From Geobacter sp. (GTDB taxonomy: Bacteria > Desulfobacterota > Desulfuromonadia > Geobacterales > Pseudopelobacteraceae): a stretch of 64,000 nucleotides of DNA. The notes under the pieces are model-generated. The model ran no database searches, had not been told where the DNA came from, and saw only the letters and a program-made list of their open reading frames with translations. The DNA is taken from assembly GCA_025360785.1 (NCBI GenBank), contig JANYBN010000127.1:1-64000 (forward strand), given 5' to 3'. Of the stretch, positions 55,178-62,940 are shown piece by piece. The position numbers were made by a program, and so were the translations under genes. Position 1 is the stretch's first letter; the number at the start of each line of letters is the position of its first letter.

Positions 55178-55864
55178 TTAGCCGTCCGTCAGCAGGCCTT
55201 TTTCCAGGTGCCGGATAACATGGGCCTTTTCAGCGGCGCGCGGATCGTGGGTAACCATGATGATGGTCTTGTGGAAATCCTGTACCAGTTGGTCCATCAG
55301 GGCTAAAATCTCTCCGGCGGAGACGCGGTCCAGGTCACCGGTCGGCTCGTCCGCCACCAGGATGGCGGGATCGGTAACCACCGCCCGGGCAATGGCCACG
55401 CGCTGCTGCTGCCCCCCGGACAGCTGGGAGGGCCGGTGATCCATGCGGTCAGCCAGGTTGACGATCTCCAGCGCCGCCTCGACATGTTCGCGGCGCTCCC
55501 GGCGCGACAGCCCGGTCAGGAGCAGCGGCAGCTCGACATTCTCATAGGCGGTCAGTACCGGGATCAGATTATAGAACTGGAAGACAAACCCGACATTGAG
55601 TGCCCGCCACCCGGCCAACTCGGCATCGCCCAGAGTGGTGATCTCGCAGCCGCCGATTTCAATCGAGCCGCTGTCCACCTTGTCGATACCGGCAATCAGG
55701 TTAAGCAGCGTACTCTTGCCCGATCCGGACGGCCCCATCAGCGCCAGGAACTCGCCGGAGCGGATGGCAAAGCTGATGTCCTCCAGCACCGGCACCAGTT
55801 GGCTGCCGCGCCGGTAGGACTTGGTCACATTGCGCAACGTGACGATGTTGCCATTGTCGCTCAC
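55178..55864 (-). CDS. MacB/LolD-type ABC transporter ATP-binding protein
   Basis: 228 aa. Walker A GPSGSGKST, Q-loop FVFQFYNLIP, the signature LSGGQQQRVAIARAV, Walker B ILVADEPTGDLD and H-loop VTHDPRAAE. The GDLD after Walker B and the FQFYNLIP sequence are typical of the MacB/LolD/FtsE group. It drives the two permeases encoded immediately downstream, and its start is adjacent to the stop of the MFP gene. Confidence 0.95.
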   Translation of the reverse strand: MSDNGNIVTLRNVTKSYRRGSQLVPVLEDISFAIRSGEFLALMGPSGSGKSTLLNLIAGIDKVDSGSIEIGGCEITTLGDAELAGWRALNVGFVFQFYNLIPVLTAYENVELPLLLTGLSRRERREHVEAALEIVNLADRMDHRPSQLSGGQQQRVAIARAVVTDPAILVADEPTGDLDRVSAGEILALMDQLVQDFHKTIIMVTHDPRAAEKAHVIRHLEKGLLTDG

Positions 55865-57070
55865 TTATTTCTCCGCCACGCTGATTTTTTTGCCATTTTT
55901 CAGTTTGGCCAGTGGCCGTAGCGCCACCTTGTCGCCCGGTTTGACCCCGCTGATCTCCGTCAGTTCGCCGAGCCGCGCTCCGACTGTTACCGGCACCAGC
56001 CGAACATGGTCCTTGTCAATCAGATAAACGCTGTCCTTGCCGTTCACCTTGACGATGGCCGCGGGGTTGAGGGCCACTTTTGCCTGCTGATCCTGTGTGG
56101 TGGCCGGGCGGGACAGGATGGCGACCTTGGCGCTCATTTCGGGCAGAATGCGCGGATCGTTGTCCACGAAGCGCACCTTGACCATCACCGACGCCTTGGT
56201 GCGGTCGGCGGTCGGCACGATGGTCTGCAAAATGCCACGAAAGCGGGCTTGCGGCAGGGCGTCCAGGGTAATCTCGCAGGGTTGGCCGACCTTGACCTTG
56301 TCCAGGTTGGATTCGGAGACATCGGCCTCGACCTGCAACGACGACAGATCGGCGATGGTGACGACGGCGGCTTTGGCATTGGCGGCGGCGCCAAGCGGCG
56401 TGATGATGTCCCCGACATCGGCATTCTTGGTCAGCACCACGGCATCGAACGGCGCCCGAATCAGCGAATAGTCATAGGCCACTCTGGCCCCTTGCAGCGA
56501 CGCATCGGCCACACTCACCGCAGCCTCGGCTGCTGCAACGCCGGCCCTGGCCCGCTTGAAGCGCGCCTCTGCGGCGTCGAAATCCGCTTTTGCTATGATC
56601 CCCTGCTTAACCAGCTCCTTCTGGCGCTCATAGGATAGACCGGCATCGTCCCGTTCTGCCCTGGCCTGGTCAACATTAGCCTTGGCATTCTGAACAGCCG
56701 CTACCCCTTGGTTAACCAGCGCGTCGCTGTCACGATTCTCCAGGCGCGCGATGATCTGTCCACTGCTCACCCGGCTCCCTTCCTGAACCCCGAGCCACTC
56801 CAGCCTGCCGGTCATCTTTGAGGCCACGGCCGCCTTACGCTGCGCCACAACATATCCGCTCGCGTTCAGCAAGGTGAACGATTGCGTCGGATATACCTGG
56901 GATACGGTAGCTGTCTCAACCGGGACGCCTTTGCGCTCAAACGCCCAAGCAACGGCGACAACCATTAGCAAAGCTACCGCCACAAGCACCAACCAGCGTT
57001 TCCGGCTTACTTTACTGCGCTGGAAGGCCGTTTTATCAATTTTTAATTTACCAATAGCCTCAAGGCTCAT
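55865..57070 (-). CDS. HlyD/MacA-type periplasmic adaptor (membrane fusion protein)
   Basis: 401 aa. One N-terminal membrane helix (about 25-45, WLVLVAVALLMVVAVAWAFE), then a lipoyl half-motif (LNASGYVVAQRKAAVASKMTGRLEWLGVQEGSRVSSGQIIARLENRD), a coiled-coil hairpin (about 120-190), and beta-barrel and proximal domains (YSLIRAPFDAVVLTKNADVGDI, MSAKVAIL). Bridges an inner membrane transporter to an outer membrane channel. It is the first gene of the minus-strand operon MFP-ATPase-permease-permease. No TolC-like gene is near. Confidence 0.92.
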   Translation of the reverse strand: MSLEAIGKLKIDKTAFQRSKVSRKRWLVLVAVALLMVVAVAWAFERKGVPVETATVSQVYPTQSFTLLNASGYVVAQRKAAVASKMTGRLEWLGVQEGSRVSSGQIIARLENRDSDALVNQGVAAVQNAKANVDQARAERDDAGLSYERQKELVKQGIIAKADFDAAEARFKRARAGVAAAEAAVSVADASLQGARVAYDYSLIRAPFDAVVLTKNADVGDIITPLGAAANAKAAVVTIADLSSLQVEADVSESNLDKVKVGQPCEITLDALPQARFRGILQTIVPTADRTKASVMVKVRFVDNDPRILPEMSAKVAILSRPATTQDQQAKVALNPAAIVKVNGKDSVYLIDKDHVRLVPVTVGARLGELTEISGVKPGDKVALRPLAKLKNGKKISVAEK

Positions 57071-57306
57071 TAAGATGTTCCCCCTGACGGACGATTAAAC
57101 AGATGCCACTGAGTATATACCACTTATTTATACAGATGTGTAGAGGAGCACATTTTTCCATGGAATCTATGCCCGCTTTCTGAATCTCACCACTTACATT
57201 ATGCTCATTTAAGCCAGTTGTGCTGAATCTTGACTTTATTACTTCCATTTGTTAGCTTTACAAGTTGTTGACTAACTACAATTTATACAACAGCGGAGTC
57301 ACTCGC
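57071..57306. other. Divergent intergenic region between the MFP operon and the aminotransferase gene
   Basis: About 235 bases, AT-rich, no gene. It should hold the promoters of the efflux operon (minus) and of the aminotransferase (plus). The stretch TTGTTGACTAACTACAATTTATACAAC before the latter is promoter-like, without a clean spacing. Confidence 0.35.
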
Positions 57307-58380
57307 ATGCACAAAAAACTGTTTATTCCCGGACCTGTTGAGGTACATCCCGACATACTGAAAGCCATGGCATCTCCAATGATAGGGCATCGGATGAAAG
57401 AGTATGCCGAGCTGCACGGTCGGGTCACCACTGGATTGAAAAAATTGATGTTCACGAACGACAGAGTATTTCTGGCAACTTCGAGCGCCTTTGGCGTCAT
57501 GGAGGGTGCAATCCGCAATCTGGTCGGAAAGCGCTGCGCCAATTTTTGCAACGGCGCCTTTTCAGACAAGTGGCATGATGTCACGTTACGCTGTGGCAAG
57601 CAGGCTGACGCCATCCGTTTTGACTGGGGAGCTCCAGTCACTCCGGATGCGGTAGAAAAAGCGCTTGCGACCGGAAAATACGACAGCATGACCATGATTC
57701 ATAATGAGACATCCACGGGAGTCATGTCGCCTTTACCGGAAATCGCCGAAGTCATGCGAAAGTTTCCTGAGGTTATGTTTATTGTCGATACTGTTTCATC
57801 GATGAGCGCACTCAAGATCCCGGTCGACGAGCTGGGCATCGACAGCTGCATCTTCGGAGTGCAGAAAGCATTCGCCCTGCCGCCCGGCCTGGCCGTCTTT
57901 ACGGCCAGCGAGAAGGCGCTCCAGCGTGCAGCGACCATGGAAGGGCGGGGCTATTATTTCGATTTTGTCGAATTTGCCGCTAATGATGACAAGAACAATA
58001 CCCCTTCGACTCCCTGCATATCTCTCATTTATGCGCTTGACTGCCAACTGCAGCGAATGTTCGCGGAGGGTCTTGAGAACCGCTGGGCGCGCCACAACGA
58101 TCTTGCCGGTTACGTGCGCGGATGGCTGACGGATCGCGGTTTCGAATCATTCCCGGCGGCGGCGTACCGTTCGCAGACATTAACTTGCAGCCGCAACAGT
58201 CGAGGGGTTGATCTGGCGTCTCTGAAAAAGAATCTGGGCGAAGCCGGCTTTGCATTCGATGACGGCTACGGTAAGATAAAGGGTGAAACATTCCGTATTG
58301 CCCACATGGGTGACATGACACGCGCCGATCTGGATGAGCTTTTTAACGCAATAACCACTATTTCACCGGAACTGGCATAA
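57307..58380 (+). CDS. Class V aminotransferase (alanine-glyoxylate / serine-pyruvate type)
   Basis: 357 aa from MHKKLFIPGPVEVHPDIL, with GGAG eight bases upstream; the track's start adds 14 residues. Fold type I PLP enzyme: LFIPGPVEVHP, HRMKEYAELHGR, NGAFSDKWHDV, HNETSTGVMSPL, VDTVSSMSALKIPVDELGIDSC and GVQKAFALPPGLAVF with the PLP lysine. It likely interconverts glyoxylate with glycine or serine with hydroxypyruvate, which would fit a metabolic link with the GlcD-like oxidase 6 kb upstream. Such proteins are often annotated as phosphonopyruvate- or soluble-hydrogenase-type; the substrate is not decided by sequence. Confidence 0.88.
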   Translation: MHKKLFIPGPVEVHPDILKAMASPMIGHRMKEYAELHGRVTTGLKKLMFTNDRVFLATSSAFGVMEGAIRNLVGKRCANFCNGAFSDKWHDVTLRCGKQADAIRFDWGAPVTPDAVEKALATGKYDSMTMIHNETSTGVMSPLPEIAEVMRKFPEVMFIVDTVSSMSALKIPVDELGIDSCIFGVQKAFALPPGLAVFTASEKALQRAATMEGRGYYFDFVEFAANDDKNNTPSTPCISLIYALDCQLQRMFAEGLENRWARHNDLAGYVRGWLTDRGFESFPAAAYRSQTLTCSRNSRGVDLASLKKNLGEAGFAFDDGYGKIKGETFRIAHMGDMTRADLDELFNAITTISPELA

Positions 58381-58414
58381 CTTATTTGTCGTGATAAACA
58401 TTGGAGGTAACACC

Positions 58415-58591
58415 ATGAAATGCCCTAACTGCGGCAACCGGACAGACGTTGATATCGATATGCATTCAGGTGGATTTTCGGCTGAACATTCGCCGATTAA
58501 AGAGTGCGGAGAGTGCGGTCTGGTATGGCGGATAAAAATTGAAGCCGGAGAAGCGACGGTTGATATTATAAAAGCAGCAAATAAAAAGTGA
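58415..58591 (+). CDS. Small zinc-ribbon protein
   Basis: 58 aa from MKCPNCGNRTDVDID; GGAGGTAACACC gives this ATG a good SD. Two CxxC pairs (CPNC and CGEC, 32 residues apart) should bind one zinc ion. The rest is acidic with a helical end. It follows the aminotransferase gene by 34 bases and ends at a strong terminator. No function known. Confidence 0.75.
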   Translation: MKCPNCGNRTDVDIDMHSGGFSAEHSPIKECGECGLVWRIKIEAGEATVDIIKAANKK

Positions 58592-58603
58592 GTTGCAAAG
58601 GCG

Positions 58604-58645
58604 GCGGGGCGGGCAGATTGCCCGCCCCGGTTTCTTTTATTCTTT
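58604..58645 (+). terminator. Strong intrinsic terminator between the zinc-ribbon and rubredoxin genes
   Basis: GGGGCGGGCA-GAT-TGCCCGCCCC, then GGTTTCTTTTATTCTTTTTC. A ten-pair GC stem with a T-rich tail that reaches into the end of the converging rubredoxin gene. Confidence 0.85.
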
Positions 58646-58795
58646 TTCGAAGGCATCCTTGCCGGCGCCACAGAGCGGGCAGCACCAGTCCTCAGGCAAT
58701 GTCTCAAATGATGTTCCTGGTGCAATTCCGCGATCCGGGTCGCCAACGGCGGGGTCATAGACATACTGACAGATAGTACAGATCCAACGTTCCAT
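58637..58795 (-). CDS. Rubredoxin
   Basis: 52 aa from [34 protein letters not shown] before this ATG decides the start over the track's 96-aa version. The iron ligands are CTICQY and CCPLCGAG. A small one-iron electron carrier typical of anaerobes and of oxidative stress defence. The ferredoxin gene lies 25 bases upstream on the same strand, so they form a two-gene electron-carrier unit. Confidence 0.95.
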   Translation of the reverse strand: MERWICTICQYVYDPAVGDPDRGIAPGTSFETLPEDWCCPLCGAGKDAFEKE

Positions 58796-58820
58796 AATGT
58801 ATAACTCCTTGTATTCTGGA

Positions 58821-59006
58821 TTATGTCCAGTGGATACACTGGACGGGGCAGCCATCAATTGCGCTCTGAATCTCTGATTCAGGGGCTCCGGCAGGGTCGA
58901 AACATTCAGATTTGCCTGCGCTGTCAAATCGGAAAGCAGCCGGACAGGTTGAAATGCACAGTCCGCAACTGATGCAGTCCTCTGTTTCTACAAGCGCTAT
59001 TTTCAT
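58821..59006 (-). CDS. Single-cluster 4Fe-4S ferredoxin
   Basis: 61 aa. Cys ligands in [12 protein letters not shown] (C11, C14, C17) and the late CPVQC; two further cysteines (C21, C35) may form a disulfide as in Desulfovibrio ferredoxin I. AAGGAG gives a strong SD. Divergent from the MBL gene across about 140 bases. Confidence 0.93.
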   Translation of the reverse strand: MKIALVETEDCISCGLCISTCPAAFRFDSAGKSECFDPAGAPESEIQSAIDGCPVQCIHWT

Positions 59007-59146
59007 CTGTTCATCTCCTTTGTAGTGAATTGGTAAAGGCGTTGATCAGTGTAGCATGTCCACATCTGATGTCAATTAGCAGTGAACTGCTTTGGATTTA
59101 CCCGATTGCCATGCATTTCGGGATCGCATTAAACGAAAGAAGAGTT

Positions 59147-59770
59147 ATGATATTTAAATCCCTAGAAGTTGGTCCACTTTCAGTCAACTGTTATATCGTT
59201 GCGTGCGAACAGAGCCTTGAAGGGGTCGTTGTCGATCCGGGAGGTGATGTCGAGTCGATTGTCAGCCTGGTTGAGCAGCTTGGGCTGAAGATTCACACGG
59301 TAATTAATACGCACGGTCATTTTGACCACGTGGGGGGAAACCGTCAGGCGATTGCAGCCTTTGATGCCAAGCTTCTGATACACGAGGCTGATGCTGCAAT
59401 GTTGAGCAGATCGGCCGAAGTTGCACGGAAATATGGTTTACAGGGAGAAAATTCACCGGAAGCGGACGCATACCTCATTGACGGCATGGAAATTTTCTTT
59501 GGCACTTGCCGCATTAAAGTGCTCCATACTCCCGGCCACACCCAGGGCGGTTGCTGTCTCTATTTTGAGGAGGAGCGAATCGTGATTACCGGCGACACGC
59601 TCTTTGCCGATTCAATCGGGCGTACTGACCTGCCGGGCGGCTCACACGAACAGCTGCTCGGATCAATACGTACCAAGTTGTTTACACTGCCGGACAGCGT
59701 GACAGCATACCCTGGACATGGCCCGCAGACAACCATAGGTCACGAAAAAAAATGTAATCCCTATTTTTGA
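59147..59770 (+). CDS. Glyoxalase II-like MBL-fold hydrolase
   Basis: 207 aa from MIFKSLEVGPLSVNCYIV; the track's start adds 39 residues with no match. The metallo-beta-lactamase motif is THGHFDHVGG, then LHTPGHTQGGCC, VITGDTLFADSIGRTDLPGG and YPGHGPQTTIGHE. This short form, without the C-terminal glyoxalase domain, includes enzymes that hydrolyse hydroxyacyl thioesters or act as persulfide dioxygenases. Followed 12 bases later by coaBC. Confidence 0.9.
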   Translation: MIFKSLEVGPLSVNCYIVACEQSLEGVVVDPGGDVESIVSLVEQLGLKIHTVINTHGHFDHVGGNRQAIAAFDAKLLIHEADAAMLSRSAEVARKYGLQGENSPEADAYLIDGMEIFFGTCRIKVLHTPGHTQGGCCLYFEEERIVITGDTLFADSIGRTDLPGGSHEQLLGSIRTKLFTLPDSVTAYPGHGPQTTIGHEKKCNPYF

Positions 59771-59782
59771 GGCAAACCTTCT

Positions 59783-60991
59783 ATGTTAAGAAATAAAAAA
59801 ATAATTCTGGGAGTTTGCGGCGGAATCGCCGCCTATAAGGCGATTGAACTGCTACGGCTTCTGACCAAGGCGGGAGCGGAAGTTCATGTCATCATGACGA
59901 GTGCCGCCCAGGAATTTGTCGCGCCGCTCACCTTTCAAACGTTGTCGTCAAACCCGGTTCATACGGAGCTATTCAACCTGATTGCAGAACGGGAGATAGG
60001 GCACATTTCATTGGCTGATCGGGCTGATCTGTTCATAGTTGCCCCGGCCACGGCCAATGTTATCGGTAAAATCGCTGCCGGTATCGCCGATGATATGCTC
60101 ACCACGACCGTCATGGCCACTAAGGCGCCGGTGCTGTTAGCTCCTGCTATGAACGTCAACATGTTCACCAATCCGATCTATCAGGAGAATGAACAGAAGT
60201 TGCGCCGTTTGGGATACCTGTTCGAGGCACCGGTCTGCGGCAGCCTGGCATGTGGCTGGGAGGGGGAAGGTAAACTGGCCGCTCCGGAGGCCATATTCGA
60301 GAGCGCTGTTATGGCACTGACTGAAAAGGATTTGGCCGGCCAAACAATAATGATCACCGCCGGGCCAACACGTGAAGAAATTGATCCGGTCCGATATATA
60401 AGCAACCATTCATCGGGCAAGATGGGTTATGCCCTGGCACGTGCAGCTCGGAGGAGGGGAGCGCAGGTGCATTTGGTCAGCGGTCCGACGGCTCTGGCAA
60501 AACCGGATGGAGTAACTGTTGTCAATGTTACAAGCGCGGTCGAGATGAAAAATGAAGTTATGGCGCACGTGGCTGAATGCGATGTGGTCATCAAGGCAGC
60601 GGCGGTGGCCGACTATCGACCGCTGGTGAGAAACAGTGTAAAGATCAAGAAGAAAGCGGATTCAGTAACTATTGAACTGGTGAAAAACCCCGATATTCTT
60701 GCCGAACTGGGGGGAATTGATCATGGCTTAAAAAAGCAGCCGTTTCTGGTCGGATTTGCCGCAGAGACCGATGCTCTTGCTGAAAACGCGGCAAAGAAGC
60801 TGCATGAAAAGAAATTGGATATGATTGTTGCTAATGACATCAGTCAGCCGGATGCCGGTTTCAATGTCGATACCAACAGGGCAATGCTGCTTTTTAAAGA
60901 TGGAAGCAGCTGCCGGTGCGAGCTTATGTCCAAGGAGCAATTGGCCGGGACAATCCTTGATCATATCGTAGTACGGCTGACTGAACGCTGA
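59783..60991 (+). CDS. coaBC: Bifunctional phosphopantothenoylcysteine decarboxylase/ligase
   Basis: 402 aa. The flavin-dependent decarboxylase domain CoaC (about 1-180, GVCGGIAAYKAIELLRLLTKAGAEVHVIMTSAA, PAMNVNMF, and the active-site loop GSLACGWEGEGKLA) is fused to the CTP-dependent ligase CoaB (about 188-400, ITAGPTREEIDPVRYISNHSSGKMGYALA, AAVADYRP and KKKADSVTIELVKNPDIL). Two consecutive steps of coenzyme A synthesis. Same strand as the MBL gene. Confidence 0.96.
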   Translation: MLRNKKIILGVCGGIAAYKAIELLRLLTKAGAEVHVIMTSAAQEFVAPLTFQTLSSNPVHTELFNLIAEREIGHISLADRADLFIVAPATANVIGKIAAGIADDMLTTTVMATKAPVLLAPAMNVNMFTNPIYQENEQKLRRLGYLFEAPVCGSLACGWEGEGKLAAPEAIFESAVMALTEKDLAGQTIMITAGPTREEIDPVRYISNHSSGKMGYALARAARRRGAQVHLVSGPTALAKPDGVTVVNVTSAVEMKNEVMAHVAECDVVIKAAAVADYRPLVRNSVKIKKKADSVTIELVKNPDILAELGGIDHGLKKQPFLVGFAAETDALAENAAKKLHEKKLDMIVANDISQPDAGFNVDTNRAMLLFKDGSSCRCELMSKEQLAGTILDHIVVRLTER

Positions 60992-61018
60992 AGTACCTTA
61001 TGTCATATCGGTTTTGTC

Positions 61019-61047
61019 TTGACTTGACAGTTTGAAAGTTCTAGATT
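61019..61047 (+). promoter_or_regulatory. Promoter of the tol operon
   Basis: TTGACT (61019-61024), a 17-base spacer and TAGATT (61042-61047), about 35 bases before the tolQ start. A well-formed sigma-70-type pair. Confidence 0.55.
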
Positions 61048-61081
61048 TTTCCAGTTTCTAACCCATTCGGAGGTATCATCC

Positions 61082-61753
61082 GTGGCCATAATCCTCGGTG
61101 CCGGTATTATTGTTAAGCTCGTCCTCTTACTGCTGCTTTCATTCTCGGTGGTTTCCTGGGCCATCATCTTGTTCAAGTTTTTTCAGGTTCAGCGAGCAAA
61201 CAGCGAATCGGAACGGTTCATGGACTTTTTCTGGAAATCAAAGCGCTTTGATGCGATCGCTTCCCAAGTAGATCGCTTTGCCAACTCTCCACTGACAGTA
61301 TTATTCAACGAAGGATACAGCGAGCTGAAAAAAGTCGTTGAGCCCGACAGCAAGAGCGACGGCAGTGCTCTCAGTACAGACTTGGGAGGAGTAGAGAATG
61401 TCTCCCGCGCCCTGCGCCGGGCAACAAATTCAGAGATAACCCGGCTCGAAAAGTACTTGACGTTCCTTGCCACGACCGGTTCCACATCCCCCTTCATCGG
61501 CCTGTTCGGCACCGTGTGGGGTATCATGACCGCTTTCGAAGGGATCGGCAAGACCGGTTCCGCCTCACTGGCCGTCGTCGCTCCAGGCATTGCCGAGGCT
61601 CTGATTGCCACCGCCATAGGTCTGGTGGCTGCCATCCCGGCTGTTATGGCCTACAATCACTTTCAGCATAAGATTAGAGTACTAATAAATGAAATGGACA
61701 GTTTTTCTACCGAGTTTCTCAATATTGTACAGCGCAATATAGCGGGGAAATAG
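61082..61753 (+). CDS. tolQ: TolQ (MotA/TolQ/ExbB proton channel subunit)
   Basis: 223 aa from GTG, with CGGAGGTATCATCC upstream. Three transmembrane helices (about 12-34, 135-157, 170-192) and the family signature [47 protein letters not shown]. With TolR it uses proton flow to energise TolA, needed for outer membrane constriction. First gene of a complete tolQRAB run; tolR begins three bases later. ExbB is the alternative, but the tolB gene downstream settles the assignment. Confidence 0.94.
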   Translation: MAIILGAGIIVKLVLLLLLSFSVVSWAIILFKFFQVQRANSESERFMDFFWKSKRFDAIASQVDRFANSPLTVLFNEGYSELKKVVEPDSKSDGSALSTDLGGVENVSRALRRATNSEITRLEKYLTFLATTGSTSPFIGLFGTVWGIMTAFEGIGKTGSASLAVVAPGIAEALIATAIGLVAAIPAVMAYNHFQHKIRVLINEMDSFSTEFLNIVQRNIAGK

Positions 61754-61756
61754 ATC

Positions 61757-62170
61757 ATGGCTATGGGTGGACAAAGCAACAACCGTGGTGTGATGGCCGA
61801 GATCAATGTCACCCCTTTAGTGGATGTCATGCTGGTGCTGCTGGTTATTTTCATGGTGACCGCACCGATGATGCAGCAGGGGGTTCAGGTTAACCTTCCG
61901 AAAGCCGACACCAAAGCCATGACTCCGGCTGAAGAGTCTGTAGTTGTCTCTGTAGACAAGGGTGGCAAGGTATTTATCGACAAGGATGAGGTCCCAGCCG
62001 GAGAACTGCGCAAACGGCTTTCAGATCTGTTTGCTACTCGGGCAAAAAAAGAGGTATTTTTGAAGGCCGATGCCGGAGTGCCATACGGTGAAGTGGTACG
62101 AACCATGGCCGACATCAAAGGGGCCGGTATCGAACGCCTCGGTATGGTAACGGAACCGGCTGCCAAATAA
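61757..62170 (+). CDS. tolR: TolR (ExbD/TolR family)
   Basis: 137 aa. One transmembrane helix (about 17-38) with the essential Asp in [19 protein letters not shown], and the periplasmic domain (about 45-137, [35 protein letters not shown]). Its stop overlaps the ATG of the tolA-like gene (TAATGA). Stator partner of TolQ. Confidence 0.95.
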   Translation: MAMGGQSNNRGVMAEINVTPLVDVMLVLLVIFMVTAPMMQQGVQVNLPKADTKAMTPAEESVVVSVDKGGKVFIDKDEVPAGELRKRLSDLFATRAKKEVFLKADAGVPYGEVVRTMADIKGAGIERLGMVTEPAAK

Positions 62171-62940
62171 TGAGCTCCCAGGTATCGAGAACTGATACTG
62201 GTGTAGGTGTCAGTTTCATTGCTTCAGCCGTCATTCACCTGGCGGTTTTTTTATTGTTTGCATGGTGGGGCAGGCAGTTTCCGACAGCCCCGGTGATTCA
62301 GGAGACATACTATGTGGATGTCGTTACCCTGCCGACAGTTGCTCCCCAGGCGGGCAGTACCATAAATAATCCGGGCAAGACTAAAGCGGCGTCTCTTCCT
62401 GCTCCCACGCTACCCATGGCAGTGCCACGCCCACCCAAAACTGTTCCTAAAACCGGGACCCAGTCAATCAAGACAGCATCTCCGCAGGATGCGGCTGAAA
62501 CAGAAGCAGCTTTTGCCGAGCGAATGGCTAAGCTGGAGAAAAACAGCGAGGCCAGGCGCGAGGAGGCTGTGCTTGAGAAATTGCGGAGCAAGGTCAAGGT
62601 CGCCAGCGCCTCCAAAACCGGCATGCCTGGAGCTGGCGGCGCTGATGCCGGCAGTCGCTATGCGGATTACGTCAGATCTCGACTGGAAGATGCCTTGAAA
62701 GTAACGAGCAGCTACACCACTAAAAACCCGGAAGTGGCCGTGCGATTGACTATCGCGGCAGATGGCCGGCTTGCACGGATCAAGATAGAGCGCAGCAGCG
62801 GCGATGCGGCATTTGAACTGGCGGTCAGACGGGCAATCGATCTCGCCAGTGAAAAATTCACTGCACCACCCAACCATACCACTTTTGATAACGGCTTTAT
62901 TTTTAAACCCAAGGGAATTTCCAGTGGAAAACCAAGATAA
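62170..62940 (+). CDS. tolA: TolA-like protein with TonB C-terminal domain
   Basis: 256 aa. One N-terminal helix (about 15-35, FIASAVIHLAVFLLFAWWG), a Pro/Ala/Lys linker with a helical charged part (ETEAAFAERMAKLEKNSEARREEAVLEKLRSK), and a TonB/TolA C-terminal domain (about 165-250, YADYVRSRLEDALKV..., VRLTIAADGRLARIKIERSSGDAAFELAVRRAID). It is shorter than E. coli TolA (421 aa) because the helical domain is brief. Position between tolR and tolB supports TolA over TonB. Confidence 0.87.
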   Translation: MSSQVSRTDTGVGVSFIASAVIHLAVFLLFAWWGRQFPTAPVIQETYYVDVVTLPTVAPQAGSTINNPGKTKAASLPAPTLPMAVPRPPKTVPKTGTQSIKTASPQDAAETEAAFAERMAKLEKNSEARREEAVLEKLRSKVKVASASKTGMPGAGGADAGSRYADYVRSRLEDALKVTSSYTTKNPEVAVRLTIAADGRLARIKIERSSGDAAFELAVRRAIDLASEKFTAPPNHTTFDNGFIFKPKGISSGKPR